Notes: generated from the letters alone by a model not told the origin. Counted from the first letter of the stretch, positions 1 to 10,814 are shown. The stretch: 64,000 nt of DNA from Mycolicibacterium confluentis (GCF_010729895.1 NZ_AP022612.1:2790001-2854000); one strand, 5' to 3'. Numbers and translations: made by a program.

Positions 1-738
1 GGACAGTCCGTTGGCCAGCGTGACGATGGTCGACGCGTCCCGCGGCAGGATGTGCCTGCCACCGCGGGCGGCGGCCTCGGCGTCCGGCGGATCACCCATG
101 AACGGCGAGGCGCCGAACTTCGAGTCGCCGTAGCACAGGTGGAACGTCAGGTGCGCGTCGTCGTGCACCCAGTCGGCCAGGCGGGCTGTCGCGGCGAAGA
201 TTGCCTCCGGACCCGCGTACGGGTTGGGGAACCAGCCCTCGAGCGTCGCAAGTTCGATCGGCAGGTCCCACTGGATGGCCAGGTCCTGCGCCGGGATCTG
301 CTGCTGCAGGGCCTCGACGCTCTCCCGCAGCCCCTGCTCGTAGGCCAGCGCGACCTCGGCCTGGGAGTCGAACTCGACGAAGAAGTTGGCCGCGTTGAAC
401 GGTGTCGGGATCGACACCAGGAAACGCGATTCCGGCGCCAGCACACCGTTGTCGCGCGCCACGACGAACTTCGCGTAGGACTGCACCGCGGTGCTGTGGT
501 AGTCGACATCACCGAACTTCACGGGTGTCCCCGGCTTGGTGCGCACCTTGCCGTCCACGACCTCGAGCGTCGGGTTGTTCAGGAACAGATCGGACTGCGT
601 GAGCACCCAGTTGGCGCGGTCACCGGGTTCGCCGTCGGGCACCCTGGTCGCGCCGGGTTGAAGCCGCGAGCCGACGAGCGCGAACGCGTCCTCGACGGTC
701 GGCACGTTGATACTGCCTGTGAGATAGAAACCGGACAT
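1..738 (-). CDS. MetE/UROD-superfamily-like protein, 3' end cut by window edge
   Basis: The frame starts with ATG at 738 (MSGFYLTGSINVPTVEDAF) and stays open to base 1, so the C-terminus lies outside the window; 246 codons are visible. An AAAGGAG ribosome binding site sits about 9 bases upstream. Near residue 35 the segment VPDGEPGDRANWV resembles the PDGExGxRxxW motif of proteins with the TIM-barrel fold of cobalamin-independent methionine synthase and uroporphyrinogen decarboxylase. Later segments (FNAANFFVEF, HLCYGDSKFG) also suit a TIM barrel. It is not MetE itself, because the long duplicated N-terminal half is absent. It lies 30 bases downstream of an SfnB-like dehydrogenase and probably shares its transcript. 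Substrate unknown; family assignment moderate. Confidence 0.6.
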   Translation of the reverse strand, partial: MSGFYLTGSINVPTVEDAFALVGSRLQPGATRVPDGEPGDRANWVLTQSDLFLNNPTLEVVDGKVRTKPGTPVKFGDVDYHSTAVQSYAKFVVARDNGVLAPESRFLVSIPTPFNAANFFVEFDSQAEVALAYEQGLRESVEALQQQIPAQDLAIQWDLPIELATLEGWFPNPYAGPEAIFAATARLADWVHDDAHLTFHLCYGDSKFGASPFMGDPPDAEAAARGGRHILPRDASTIVTLANGLS

Positions 739-768
739 CGGTGAAAACTCCTTTGTTCAAACGTGAAT

Positions 769-2007
769 TCAGAGCAGGACGCCCAGGCGGGGCGGTTTGG
801 TGCCGTGCAGGGTGTGATTGCCCAGGTGGACGTACTTCCACCGGGCCGGGTCGTGCAGCGAATGGACTCGGACGTTGCGCCAGTGCCGGTCCAGTGCGTG
901 CTTGCGGTCGGTCGCCGACGATCCGGCGAGTTCCAGTACACCGCTGGCGATCTCGACCGCGAACTCCTGGGCCAGCGCCTTGGCGGCGGCCACGTTCAGC
1001 GACGCCGCGGCGGCCGCCTCCCGGGTCAGCTCGGGCTCGGCCAGTGCCTTGTCGACCAGCGCAGCACCGCGTTCCAGCAGCGCCTCCAGCGCGTACAACC
1101 GGGCCGTGAGCTCACCGAAGCGGCGGATCACGTGAGGTTCGTCGGCGGCATTGTCGACACCGGCCTCGAACCACGGCCGGCTCTTGGTGCGGACGAACTG
1201 GGCGCCGTCCTCCAGTGCGGCGCGGGCGATGCCCACGTCGACCGCGGTGTGCAGGGCCTGGTCGAAGGCACCGAGCACCGAGGGGGCGGCCGTCACGGGA
1301 TCCGGATCGGGCCCCTCGTCGAGCACGAACGCGGCGTCGACCACGACGTTGTCGAACACCACCTCACCGCTGGCGGTGCCGCGCTGCCCGAACGACGACC
1401 AGCGATCCAGGTTCAGCGTGACGCCGGGGGCGTCGGGCCGCACGAACACGGTGGCACCGTGCGCGGGGTCGGTGTCGGGGATGCGCGCGGCCACGGCGAT
1501 CCAGGTGGCGCCGAGTGTGCCGGTGGCGTAGTACTTCGTGCCGTTGAGCACCCACGTGCCGTCGTCACGCCGCGCGACGGTGGTGAGCCGGTCCTGCGAC
1601 GTCCGGGTGCCGCGCTCGACCGTCGCGTTGCCCAACTGGGCGCCGGCCAAGATGTCTGCGTAGATTCCGGTGGCTGGCTGCTGGTCGCCGAGCCCCTCGA
1701 TCGCCGCCGAAAGCACGAAGTGCGACAACAACAACTGCCCCACCGCGGAGTCCGCAGCCGACAGGATCCGCAGCACCTCCACCGCAGTGGCGCGCGGCAG
1801 GCCCGGGCCGCCATGCGCGACCGGCACGATCACCGACAGCAGCCCCGACCCCGCCACCAGGGCGAGCGCCTCGGTGGGCCAGACGCCGTCGAGTTCACGC
1901 TGCACCGCACCCGCGGCCACCTCCGCGGCGACCTCATGCGCCACCCGCAGCGCCTCCTCGACACCGTCGATTCTCTGCGCAGCAGGGTGAACTTCAGTGA
2001 CAGTCAT
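769..2007 (-). CDS. SfnB/DszC-like acyl-CoA dehydrogenase-fold flavoprotein
   Basis: A 412-residue protein with the acyl-CoA dehydrogenase fold. The start is ATG at 2007 (MTVTEVHPAAQRIDG), 7 bases after AAGGAGCG; the upstream ATG at 2040 lacks such a site. The central beta domain (TWVLNGTKYYATGTLGATWI) and the C-terminal helical domain are present. The C-terminal segment DRHWRNVRVHSLHDPARWK is typical of the SfnB/DszC/DBT-monooxygenase branch, whose members are FMN-dependent oxygenases that use a partner flavin reductase, often on sulfones and other organosulfur compounds. No flavin reductase is visible nearby. Its neighbours (MetE-like gene downstream, LysR and dioxygenase upstream, same strand) suggest an inducible scavenging operon. 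The substrate is an inference. Confidence 0.75.
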   Translation of the reverse strand: MTVTEVHPAAQRIDGVEEALRVAHEVAAEVAAGAVQRELDGVWPTEALALVAGSGLLSVIVPVAHGGPGLPRATAVEVLRILSAADSAVGQLLLSHFVLSAAIEGLGDQQPATGIYADILAGAQLGNATVERGTRTSQDRLTTVARRDDGTWVLNGTKYYATGTLGATWIAVAARIPDTDPAHGATVFVRPDAPGVTLNLDRWSSFGQRGTASGEVVFDNVVVDAAFVLDEGPDPDPVTAAPSVLGAFDQALHTAVDVGIARAALEDGAQFVRTKSRPWFEAGVDNAADEPHVIRRFGELTARLYALEALLERGAALVDKALAEPELTREAAAAASLNVAAAKALAQEFAVEIASGVLELAGSSATDRKHALDRHWRNVRVHSLHDPARWKYVHLGNHTLHGTKPPRLGVLL

Positions 2008-2075
2008 GACTTTTCGCTCCTTGTGTTGGTGATGCAACAAAGGCTAGGGAGCGCAACGACCGCCGGGAAGGCCGA

Positions 2076-3023
2076 TCAAGCGACGCTGAAGGGGCGTGCA
2101 GGAACGCTGTAGGCCGCATCGTTGGCCAACCGCACACCGACCGCCTGCACCAGGGTGACCAGCGTCGCAAGCGCCGAGTCCCGACATGGCTGCTCGGCCG
2201 TGGCCATCGAGATGCGCCGGATGGGACGAGGTCCGGCGACCCGTCGCAGCGCGACGTTGTTGCGGGCCTGCGCCGCCGCCAGGGACGGCACCAGCGACAC
2301 CCCAAGATTCGCCGCGACCAGGCCCTGCACCGTGGAGTAGTCCTCCGGCCGGAAGGTCACCGAAGGGGTGAAACCAGAACTGCGACAGGCATTCTGGAAG
2401 ACCTTGGTGTCGGGGCAGGTGCCGGTGGCCGAGCTGACCACCCAGTCCTCGCCGGCGAGGTCGGCCAACGCCACCTCGTTATGGCCGGCCAGCCGATGCC
2501 GCCTCGGCAGCACGACGTAGAACTCGTCGTCGTACACCGGGACCGTGACCACGCCCGGATACAGCGGACGTTCGCCGGGCACCTCCGTGACCAGTGCCGC
2601 GTCGACCTCACCCCGGTTCAGCAGTGCCACACCCTCGTCCGGGTCGGCGCCCACCAGTGTGGGACGCAGGCCCGGGTGCGCCGCGCGCAGTTGAGACAGC
2701 GCCGCGGGCAGGATCGCGGCGGCCGCGGTGGAGAACGACGCCACCCGAAGCGTCTCGGTCGAGTCCGGTCCGGACAGGTCCCGTTCCGCGCGTTCGATGG
2801 CGGCCAGGAGGGTGGTGGTGTGCTCGAGCAGGCGGCGCCCGGCGGGGGTCGGCCGCGCACCCGACGGGCCCCGCACCAGCAGCGCGACACCGACCTCGCG
2901 TTCCAGGGCGGCGATCTGCTGGGACACCGCAGATGTGGTGTAGCTCAACGCCGCCGCGGCCGCTGACAGTGATCCGGTGCGGACGACCTCACGGAAGACC
3001 ACGAGCCTGCGGACGTCGAACAC
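2076..3023 (-). CDS. LysR-family transcriptional regulator
   Basis: A 315-residue regulator with an N-terminal winged helix-turn-helix (FDVRRLVVFREVVRTGSLSA, then SYTTSAVSQQIAALEREVG) and a C-terminal periplasmic-binding-protein-like effector domain. I placed the start at GTG 3023 because LysR proteins normally begin a few residues before this helix; the open frame extends further upstream to 3170 but that would add about 49 unusual residues and overlap the dioxygenase gene. It follows the dioxygenase gene by 62 bases on the same strand and precedes the SfnB-like gene by 68 bases, so it probably controls this group. The inducer is unknown. A 7-base-arm palindrome upstream of the dioxygenase (4140-4156) is a candidate binding site. 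Confidence 0.85.
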   Translation of the reverse strand: MFDVRRLVVFREVVRTGSLSAAAAALSYTTSAVSQQIAALEREVGVALLVRGPSGARPTPAGRRLLEHTTTLLAAIERAERDLSGPDSTETLRVASFSTAAAAILPAALSQLRAAHPGLRPTLVGADPDEGVALLNRGEVDAALVTEVPGERPLYPGVVTVPVYDDEFYVVLPRRHRLAGHNEVALADLAGEDWVVSSATGTCPDTKVFQNACRSSGFTPSVTFRPEDYSTVQGLVAANLGVSLVPSLAAAQARNNVALRRVAGPRPIRRISMATAEQPCRDSALATLVTLVQAVGVRLANDAAYSVPARPFSVA

Positions 3024-3085
3024 CGACTCAATGTATGAAGCGCGGGGCCAGGTTCCCAGTATTGCGATCAGGCGGAGGCAAAGAG

Positions 3086-4078
3086 TCAGTACGCGCGCGC
3101 CGGACCGGTGGCCGTGATGCCGTGGTGGAGTTCGGCGACGTCCGGGTGCGCCCGGGTGCGGGACTTCCACGCGTTCTCGCCGTAGGTGTTGAAGATGGGG
3201 TTGGCCGGGTCGAGCTCCACTCCCCTTGACGCTGAGGCCAATTCGGGTGGCAGCTCGATGATCGGCACCTGGGCGTCCAGTGCGGGGTTCAGGAAGAACG
3301 GGATCGACACTCGGTCGGTGCCCGGGGCGGGGGCCAGCACCCGGTGCTGCGTGGCGCGCAGGTAGCCGCCGCTGGCGACCTCCAGCAGTTCCCCGGTGTT
3401 GACCACGAACGCGTCCTCAACCGGGGGCACGTCGACCCAGCGACCGGGGCTCAGCTGCACCTGCAGGCCCGCCGAATCCGGTTCGAGCAGCAGCAGCGTC
3501 AGCACACCGGAGTCCTTGTGCGCACCCACACCCTGCGTGGTGTCGAGAGTGCCCGGGTAGCGGACCACCTTGATCAGCGTGGCCGGCAGCGTCGAGAACG
3601 CGTCGTCAAACACGTCCTCCGCAGCACCGAGGGACACCGCCCAGTGCCTCAGCAGGCGCAGGCCCACCTCGGACATCGCCGCACTCCATCGTTCAAACGC
3701 CGGGCGCAGCGCAGGAAGCGCGGAGGGCCACAGGTTCGGGCCCTGCAGGCGCCAGTAACCCTGCGCGTCGGGGATGACGGCCCGTTCGGGGCCGATGTCG
3801 ATCTGCTCGCGCCAGTCGACGGTGCCGTTGGTCAGTTCGCCGCCCAGGCGCGAGTAGCCGCGGAACTGCGGACTCTTCAACTGGCTGATCTCATCCTTGG
3901 CCGCGGCCGGCAGCGCGAAGAACTGCCGCGCGAGGGAGAGCACCTCCTGGCACTGCTCGCGCCGGACGCCGTGTCCGGTCAGGTAGAAGAAGCCGAACTC
4001 GTGCGCGGCCTCCCGAAGTGCGGTGCGGAATCCCGCGGAGTCGGAGCCGGCGTGTTCAAGGTCGAGGATGGGCAGCAC
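3086..4078 (-). CDS. Isopenicillin N synthase-like Fe(II)/2-oxoglutarate dioxygenase
   Basis: A 330-residue cytosolic oxygenase of the IPNS-like branch. The N-terminal DIOX_N region carries FGFFYLTGHGV near residues 28-38. The iron-binding triad is visible as H187 and D189 (GAHKDSGVLTLLL) and H245 (RATQHRVLAP), with R256 (DRVSIPFF) in the RxS motif that binds the 2-oxoglutarate carboxylate. All key residues are intact, so an active enzyme is likely. It is the first gene of the minus-strand group that includes the LysR regulator, the SfnB-like protein and the MetE-like protein. The substrate cannot be told from the sequence; related enzymes act on amino acids, peptides, flavonoids or plant hormones. 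Confidence 0.85.
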   Translation of the reverse strand: MLPILDLEHAGSDSAGFRTALREAAHEFGFFYLTGHGVRREQCQEVLSLARQFFALPAAAKDEISQLKSPQFRGYSRLGGELTNGTVDWREQIDIGPERAVIPDAQGYWRLQGPNLWPSALPALRPAFERWSAAMSEVGLRLLRHWAVSLGAAEDVFDDAFSTLPATLIKVVRYPGTLDTTQGVGAHKDSGVLTLLLLEPDSAGLQVQLSPGRWVDVPPVEDAFVVNTGELLEVASGGYLRATQHRVLAPAPGTDRVSIPFFLNPALDAQVPIIELPPELASASRGVELDPANPIFNTYGENAWKSRTRAHPDVAELHHGITATGPARAY

Positions 4079-4139
4079 GCCACCAGCATGCGGGGTGCGC
4101 CGCCGGGATGCCAGCGCGGTTCAGGGCGTCTTGAGGCCT

Positions 4140-4156
4140 GTGCAGAATCTCTGCAC
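4140..4156. promoter_or_regulatory. Palindrome upstream of the dioxygenase-LysR group
   Basis: GTGCAGA and TCTGCAC form a perfect 7-base inverted repeat around a 3-base centre. The centre lies about 70 bases upstream of the dioxygenase start at 4078, a common distance for LysR-type binding sites. It also lies 8 bases past the stop of the 70-residue gene at 4165, so it could instead be part of that gene's terminator. Confidence 0.4.
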
Positions 4157-4164
4157 GCCCGCCC

Positions 4165-4377
4165 TCACTCGGCGTCGGGGCCCGTCACGATCTCCTTGAC
4201 CTTGGCGAAGGTGTGGCCGGCGATGTCGAGCGAGTCCTGCACGATGTTGCCCACCCCCTCGGAGATGTTGCCCTTGAGGATCTCGACGGAGTTGTCCACG
4301 ATGTCGCTCGACATGTCCACCGCGTAGGTCGCGATGTCCCGTGCGGAGTCCACTGCATCCTTGGGGTTGAAGCCCAT
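4165..4377 (-). CDS. Small conserved hypothetical protein, 70 residues
   Basis: The ATG at 4377 (MGFNPKDAVDSARDIATYAV) follows an AAAGGCGG site by about 6 bases; a longer frame to 4650 only reads through nusB in another phase. The 70-residue product is acidic and has no signal peptide or membrane span. It is rich in regularly spaced hydrophobics (DIVDNSVEILKGNISEGVGN, then IVQDSLDIAGHTFAKVKEIV), suggesting two or three amphipathic helices. It lies 77 bases downstream of nusB on the same strand, about where M. tuberculosis has Rv2532c, but I do not recognise it as that protein. Function unknown. The good ribosome binding site and helical periodicity argue that it is real. Confidence 0.65.
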   Translation of the reverse strand: MGFNPKDAVDSARDIATYAVDMSSDIVDNSVEILKGNISEGVGNIVQDSLDIAGHTFAKVKEIVTGPDAE

Positions 4378-4454
4378 CACAGGCCGCCTTTCGCTGAGGT
4401 GTCCGTACGACAGATGCTGCAGACGTAACCAGATCGGCGCCGCGACCGCCAGCC

Positions 4455-4958
4455 TCAGACCTCGTCGTCGGGGCCCGTCGACCGCACGGCTTCCGCGGCA
4501 GCGCGGATCTGCGGCGTCACCAACATGATCTGCCCGAGCACGCCGTTGACGAAGCCCGGCGAATCGTCGGTGGACAGCTCCTTGGCCAACTCGACGGCCT
4601 CGTCGACGGCCACCGGTTCCGGAACGTCCTCGGCGTGCAGCAGTTCCCACACCGCGACCCGGAGGATCGCGCGGTCCACCGCAGGCAGACGTTCCAGCGT
4701 CCAGCCCTGCAGATGCGAACTGATCAGGTCGTCGACGTGCGCGGCGTGCTCGGTGACCCCGCGCGCCACGGTGTAGGTGTACGGCGCAACGGGATCGATT
4801 TCTGGTTTCACTCGCGCGAGCTCGGCCCGCGCGTCGGCGATCTCGGCGGGTGTCAGCCCGCGCGCCTCAGCCTCAAAGAGCAGGTCGACCGCGCGCTTGC
4901 GGGCCTGATGCCTGCCCTTGACCGGCTTGGAAGCCTTGTTCAGCCTGCTGTCAGCCAT
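4455..4958 (-). CDS. nusB: Transcription antitermination factor NusB
   Basis: A 167-residue NusB. The all-helical NusB domain begins at about residue 15 ([20 protein letters not shown]) and includes the hallmark [20 protein letters not shown] and the C-terminal [27 protein letters not shown]. NusB pairs with NusE (ribosomal protein S10) on boxA RNA to prevent premature termination in rRNA operons. It begins within the 3' end of efp, overlapping by 8 bases, so the two are translationally coupled. The efp-nusB order matches other mycobacteria. The Lys/Arg-rich N-terminal lead ([18 protein letters not shown]) suits RNA contact. Confidence 0.96.
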   Translation of the reverse strand: MADSRLNKASKPVKGRHQARKRAVDLLFEAEARGLTPAEIADARAELARVKPEIDPVAPYTYTVARGVTEHAAHVDDLISSHLQGWTLERLPAVDRAILRVAVWELLHAEDVPEPVAVDEAVELAKELSTDDSPGFVNGVLGQIMLVTPQIRAAAEAVRSTGPDDEV

Positions 4959-5514
4959 TCACGCGGCCCAGGTAACTTCCGTCGCGGGTGTCGACCTTGA
5001 GCTTGTCACCGGTGTTGATGAACAGCGGCACCTGCAGCTCGGCACCGGTCTCCACGGTCGCCGGCTTGGTGCCCGCGCTGGAGCGGTCACCCTGCAGGCC
5101 CGGCTCGGTGTGGGTCACCACGAGTTCGACCGACACCGGCAGCTCCAGGTACAGCGGCACGCCGTCGTGGAACGCGATCTGCACCGGCATGCTCTCCAGC
5201 AGGAAGTCCGCGAGCCGACCGACCAGCGCCTCGGACAGCGGGTGCTGCTCGTAGTCCTCGGAGTCCATGAACACGAAGTCGCTGCCGTCGCGGTACAGGT
5301 AGGTGGCGTCGCGGCGGTCGACGGTGGCGGTCTCGACCTTCACACCCGCGTTGTACGTCTTGTCGACGACCTTGCCGGACAGCACGTTCTTGAGCTTGGT
5401 GCGGACGAAGGCCGGACCCTTACCTGGCTTGACGTGCTGGAATTCGATGATCTGCCACAGCTGTCCGTCAATGTTGAGGACGAGGCCGTTCTTGAAGTCG
5501 GCAGTCGATGCCAC
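4951..5514 (-). CDS. efp: Elongation factor P
   Basis: A 187-residue EF-P, the normal length. Three domains follow in order: a KOW-like domain I, then two OB folds ending in the typical [19 protein letters not shown] binds ribosomes stalled on polyproline stretches and promotes peptide-bond formation. The loop that reaches the P-site tRNA reads VKPGKGPAF with Lys32 at its tip; in other bacteria this residue may be modified, and no modification gene is visible here. efp lies 12 bases downstream of pepQ and overlaps nusB by 8 bases, as in other mycobacteria. Confidence 0.97.
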   Translation of the reverse strand: MASTADFKNGLVLNIDGQLWQIIEFQHVKPGKGPAFVRTKLKNVLSGKVVDKTYNAGVKVETATVDRRDATYLYRDGSDFVFMDSEDYEQHPLSEALVGRLADFLLESMPVQIAFHDGVPLYLELPVSVELVVTHTEPGLQGDRSSAGTKPATVETGAELQVPLFINTGDKLKVDTRDGSYLGRVNG

Positions 5515-5526
5515 GGTCGGTGCTCC

Positions 5527-6627
5527 TTAAATCGGGAGAATGTGCAGTTCCTTGGGGAACCGCGTAAGCAGTTCGGGAGCGTCCGCCTCCCCGACCACAA
5601 GCGTGTCCTCGATGCGGACACCGCCGCGATCGGGCAAGTAGACACCAGGCTCCACGGTCACCGCCGAGCCAGCAAGCAGTGTACCGGCGGCGCTGGCATT
5701 GATTCCCGGCGCTTCATGGATCTGCAGTCCGACGCCGTGTCCGAGGCCGTGGCTGAAGGTGTCGCCGTAGCCTGCGTCGACGATGATCTGCCGAGAAGCG
5801 GCGTCGACGTCCGACAGCGCGACGCCGGGAGCCAGCGCGTGCCGTCCGGCGCGCTGCGCGGCCGCCACCAGGTCGTAGATTTCGCGCTGCCAGTCGGCGG
5901 CGTGCCCCAACACAAAGGTCCGGGTCATGTCCGAGTGATAGCCGGCCACCAGTGCGCCGAAGTCAATTTTGACGAAATCGCCTGCGGCCAGGACGGTTTC
6001 GGTGGGGCGGTGGTGTGGAATGGCGGAGTTCACACCCGCGGCGACGATCGTCTCGAACGACACGCCGTCGGCGCCGTGATCGAACATCAACGCCTCGAGG
6101 TCGTTGCGCACCTGCTTCTCGGTGCGCCCAGGTCGCAGTCCCCCGCGCTCGATCAGATCGGCCAGGGCCGCGTCGGCGGCCTCGCACGCCAACCGCAGCA
6201 GGGCCACCTCACCGGCGTCCTTGACCTCCCGCAGCGATTCGACGGCACCCGAAGCCCGCACCAGATCCGTGCTCGCATGGTCGACCAGCGTTCGGGACAG
6301 CACGTCGAACGCATCGACCGTCAGCACATGCCCCTCGAACCCGAGACGGCGCACGCCGTCGGTGGCTGCGCGCAGTGCCAGGCACCGCCCGCAGGCGCGT
6401 TCGATGACCACCTCGACGTCCGGGGCCTGCTTGGCCGCCTGGGTGCGATAGCGCCCGTCGGTGGCCAACACGGCGGTCCGTCCGTCGGCGTAGACCAGCA
6501 GCGCCGCGTTCGACCCGCTGAACCCCGAGAGGTACCGGACGTTGTTGAGGTCGCTGACCAGCATCGCGTCCAGATCCGCGGACTGTAACGAAGCACACAA
6601 CCTGTCACGGCGCTGGGAATGTGTCAC
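5527..6627 (-). CDS. pepQ: Xaa-Pro aminopeptidase/dipeptidase (M24 family)
   Basis: A 366-residue cytosolic M24 metallopeptidase that removes N-terminal residues ahead of proline. An N-terminal creatinase-like domain (residues 1 to about 130) is followed by the pita-bread catalytic domain. Metal ligands are visible in KIDFGALVAGYHSDMTRTF (Asp pair), SHGLGHGVGLQIHE (His), VEPGVYLP (Glu) and VRIEDTLVV (Glu). Translation starts at GTG 6627. The gene is divergent from the membrane protein gene at 6661 with only 33 bases between the starts, so the promoters must overlap. Mycobacterial annotation calls this gene pepQ or pepE. Confidence 0.92.
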   Translation of the reverse strand: MTHSQRRDRLCASLQSADLDAMLVSDLNNVRYLSGFSGSNAALLVYADGRTAVLATDGRYRTQAAKQAPDVEVVIERACGRCLALRAATDGVRRLGFEGHVLTVDAFDVLSRTLVDHASTDLVRASGAVESLREVKDAGEVALLRLACEAADAALADLIERGGLRPGRTEKQVRNDLEALMFDHGADGVSFETIVAAGVNSAIPHHRPTETVLAAGDFVKIDFGALVAGYHSDMTRTFVLGHAADWQREIYDLVAAAQRAGRHALAPGVALSDVDAASRQIIVDAGYGDTFSHGLGHGVGLQIHEAPGINASAAGTLLAGSAVTVEPGVYLPDRGGVRIEDTLVVGEADAPELLTRFPKELHILPI

Positions 6628-6660
6628 GCCGCATCACGGTACTCGCTACGCTGACTCCCC

Positions 6661-7260
6661 ATGAGCAAGTGGTTGTTGCGCGGACTGGTGTTCGCAGCGC
6701 TGATGGTCGTGGTCCGTCTGGTGCAGGGCACCCTGATCAATCAGTTCGAGACGCAGGCGTTGTTGATCAGCGTCGTGGCGCTTGCGGTGTTCGGGCTCAT
6801 CGCTCTGCTCTGGGGCTTCGCCGACGGACGCTTCGACGCGCGCGCCAACCCCGATCCGGACCGCCGCAACGACCTCGCGATGACCTGGCTGGTCGCCGGT
6901 CTGGTTGCGGGCCTGTTGTCCGGGGCGGTGTGCTGGCTGCTGTCGCTGCTGTACCCCGCGCTGTACGTGGGCGGGCTGATCAACGAACTGACGACGTTCG
7001 CCGCGTTCACGGCGCTCCTGGTGTTCCTGCCGTCGATCACCGCGGTGGCCGTCGGCCGCTGGCTCGTCGACCGGAAGGCCCCGCCTGTGCAGCGCAAGAC
7101 GCACAGCCTCGAGGAGTCCCGCACCGACACCGACGTGTTCGCCGCGGTCCGCGACGACGAAGGCGCCGCGGCGCAGACCGAACAGCAGACCTCGTCTGTC
7201 GCGGTCGCCGAGCGGGACACCGAGACCGTCAGCCCGGACAAGGACCGTCCCAGGGACTGA
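6661..7260 (+). CDS. Four-helix membrane protein, Rv2536-like (B-4DMT family)
   Basis: A 199-residue integral membrane protein. Four hydrophobic spans can be seen at about residues 5-23, 34-52, 77-103 and 113-137. A hydrophilic, acidic C-terminal tail of about 60 residues (SLEESRTDTDVFAAVRDDEG and beyond) follows and is probably cytoplasmic. Position between pepQ and aroB matches M. tuberculosis Rv2536, annotated in mycobacteria as a B-4DMT family transporter. No substrate is known and no catalytic motif is visible. It is convergent with aroB, with a hairpin across the 17-base gap. Confidence 0.8.
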   Translation: MSKWLLRGLVFAALMVVVRLVQGTLINQFETQALLISVVALAVFGLIALLWGFADGRFDARANPDPDRRNDLAMTWLVAGLVAGLLSGAVCWLLSLLYPALYVGGLINELTTFAAFTALLVFLPSITAVAVGRWLVDRKAPPVQRKTHSLEESRTDTDVFAAVRDDEGAAAQTEQQTSSVAVAERDTETVSPDKDRPRD

Positions 7261-7271
7261 GCGGGTCGGCC

Positions 7272-9088
<1,817 letters not shown>

Positions 9089-9096
9089 CGTCGCGC

Positions 9097-10314
9097 CTAG
9101 CCCGACGCGACCGTCTGTGACGCGGTGGGTTCGCGCTCGGCCACGGCCTTCAGATAGGAGTCGATGTTGCGGCGGGTCTCGGTCAGCGAGTCCCCACCGA
9201 ACTTGTCGAGCACCGCGCGCGCGAGCACCAGCGCCACCATCGTCTCGGCGACGACACCGGCGGCGGGCACCGCGCACACGTCCGAGCGCTGGTGGATCGC
9301 CACGGCCTCGTCACCCGTCGCCATGTCGACCGTGGCCAGGGCGCGCGGCACCGTCGAGATGGGTTTCATCGCGGCCCGGACCCGCAGCGGCTGGCCGTTG
9401 GTCATGCCGCCCTCGAGTCCTCCGGCGCGGTTGGTGGAGCGCACCACACCGTCGGGGCCCGGGTAGATCTCATCGTGCGCCTGGCTGCCGCGACGCCGCG
9501 CGGTCTCGAAGCCGTCACCGACCTCGACGCCCTTGATCGCCTGGATACCCATCAGGGCCGCCGCAAGCTGGCTGTCGAGGCGGTTGTCGCCGCTGGTGAA
9601 GGAGCCCAGGCCGATCGGCAGGCCGTGGGCCACGACCTCGACGACGCCGCCGAGCGTGTCGCCGTCGCGCTTGGCGGCCTCGATCTCGTCGATCATCGCG
9701 GCTTCGGCGTCGGCGTCGAACGCGCGCACCTGACTGGCGTCGATGGCCTCCAGGTCACCCGGTTCCGGTGTCGGTCCGGTGTAGGGCGCCGACGCACCGA
9801 TGGAGATGACGTGGGAGAGCACCTCGACGCCCAGTGCCTGGCGGAGGAATTCCCGCGCGACGGTGCCTGCGGCCACCCGGGCCGCGGTCTCACGCGCGCT
9901 GGCGCGCTCCAGGACGGGCCGAGCGTCGTCGAAGCCGTACTTGAGCATGCCCGCGTAGTCGGCGTGGCCGGGGCGCGGACGGGTCAGCGGCGCGTTGCGC
10001 GCGACGTCGAGTTCGGACGCGTCGACGGGGTCGGCCGCCATGACCGTCTCCCACTTGGGCCATTCGGTGTTGCCGATCTCCACCGCGACCGGGCCACCCA
10101 TGGTGAGGCCGTGGCGGACTCCCGCGAGCACACTCACCTGGTCCTGCTCGAACTTCATCCGCGCACCGCGGCCGTAGCCGAGGCGGCGCCGCGCCAACTG
10201 GGCGGCGATGTCGGCAGAGGTGACGTGCACTCCGGCGACCATGCCTTCGATCACGGCCACCAGTGCACGGCCATGGGATTCACCGGCAGTAGTCCATCGC
10301 AACACGTGTCTCAT
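9097..10314 (-). CDS. aroC: Chorismate synthase
   Basis: A 405-residue chorismate synthase (called aroF in M. tuberculosis annotation) that converts EPSP to chorismate using reduced FMN. Hallmarks are the N-terminal [38 protein letters not shown] with the conserved His, and the C-terminal [19 protein letters not shown]. The ATG at 10314 follows GGGAAG. aroC-aroK-aroB form one tight minus-strand operon (8-base gap, then a 4-base overlap), so three consecutive shikimate-pathway enzymes are co-produced. Confidence 0.98.
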   Translation of the reverse strand: MRHVLRWTTAGESHGRALVAVIEGMVAGVHVTSADIAAQLARRRLGYGRGARMKFEQDQVSVLAGVRHGLTMGGPVAVEIGNTEWPKWETVMAADPVDASELDVARNAPLTRPRPGHADYAGMLKYGFDDARPVLERASARETAARVAAGTVAREFLRQALGVEVLSHVISIGASAPYTGPTPEPGDLEAIDASQVRAFDADAEAAMIDEIEAAKRDGDTLGGVVEVVAHGLPIGLGSFTSGDNRLDSQLAAALMGIQAIKGVEVGDGFETARRRGSQAHDEIYPGPDGVVRSTNRAGGLEGGMTNGQPLRVRAAMKPISTVPRALATVDMATGDEAVAIHQRSDVCAVPAAGVVAETMVALVLARAVLDKFGGDSLTETRRNIDSYLKAVAEREPTASQTVASG

Positions 10315-10348
10315 CTTCCCACGTGGGCGCGCGCAGACGTAATTGGTC

Positions 10349-10777
10349 CTAACCGGCGGCGATCACCGCCAACGCCGTCGCGGCGCACATGCCCGGACCG
10401 TGCGGCACCGCGGTGCGCCGGACGGCGAGCGCACCGACGACGGTCAGCACGGGCGCGCCCACCGCAGCGAGAGCCCACGCCCCGGTCCCGAAGGCTCCCG
10501 TGAGCGCCCCGACTCCGAGCGCGAGCTTGACGTCGCCCGCGCCCAGTCCCGTCGGCGAGACGAGGTGCACCACCAGATACGCACCGGCCAGGGTCAGCGC
10601 GCCCGCCAACGCCGCACCTCCATGTCCGAGAAGGGCCGCGGTCACGAGAATCACCGCGGCAGGCGGCAGTGTGAGCGCATTCGGCAGTCGGTGCGTGCGC
10701 AGGTCCCAGACGCTGAGCGCCACGAGCCAGGCCGTCACCACGATCGCCGTCGCCCACACGCGGGCCAGGCTAAGCAC
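10349..10777 (-). CDS. Prepilin peptidase (A24 family), catalytic domain only
   Basis: About 142 residues, mostly membrane-embedded. Both aspartate motifs of type IV prepilin peptidases are present: [12 protein letters not shown] early and [10 protein letters not shown] in the middle, the latter matching GxGD. The N-terminal methyltransferase domain of PilD is missing, as in the equivalent M. tuberculosis protein Rv2551c. Several hydrophobic spans flank the motifs. The start is uncertain: GTG 10777 ([14 protein letters not shown]) or GTG 10759 both work, and the frame further upstream belongs to aroE in another phase. No pilin gene is visible in this window. The gene lies 37 bases downstream of aroE. 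Confidence 0.8.
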   Translation of the reverse strand: MLSLARVWATAIVVTAWLVALSVWDLRTHRLPNALTLPPAAVILVTAALLGHGGAALAGALTLAGAYLVVHLVSPTGLGAGDVKLALGVGALTGAFGTGAWALAAVGAPVLTVVGALAVRRTAVPHGPGMCAATALAVIAAG

Positions 10778-10814
10778 CGAAGTGGCACGCTCGTGGACCG
10801 CGATCCCCAGGGCG

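Noticed and set aside
4918..6588. A 556-codon plus-strand frame over efp and pepQ
   Set aside because: It is opposite two conserved genes and has no family features; composition is typical of antisense shadow frames.
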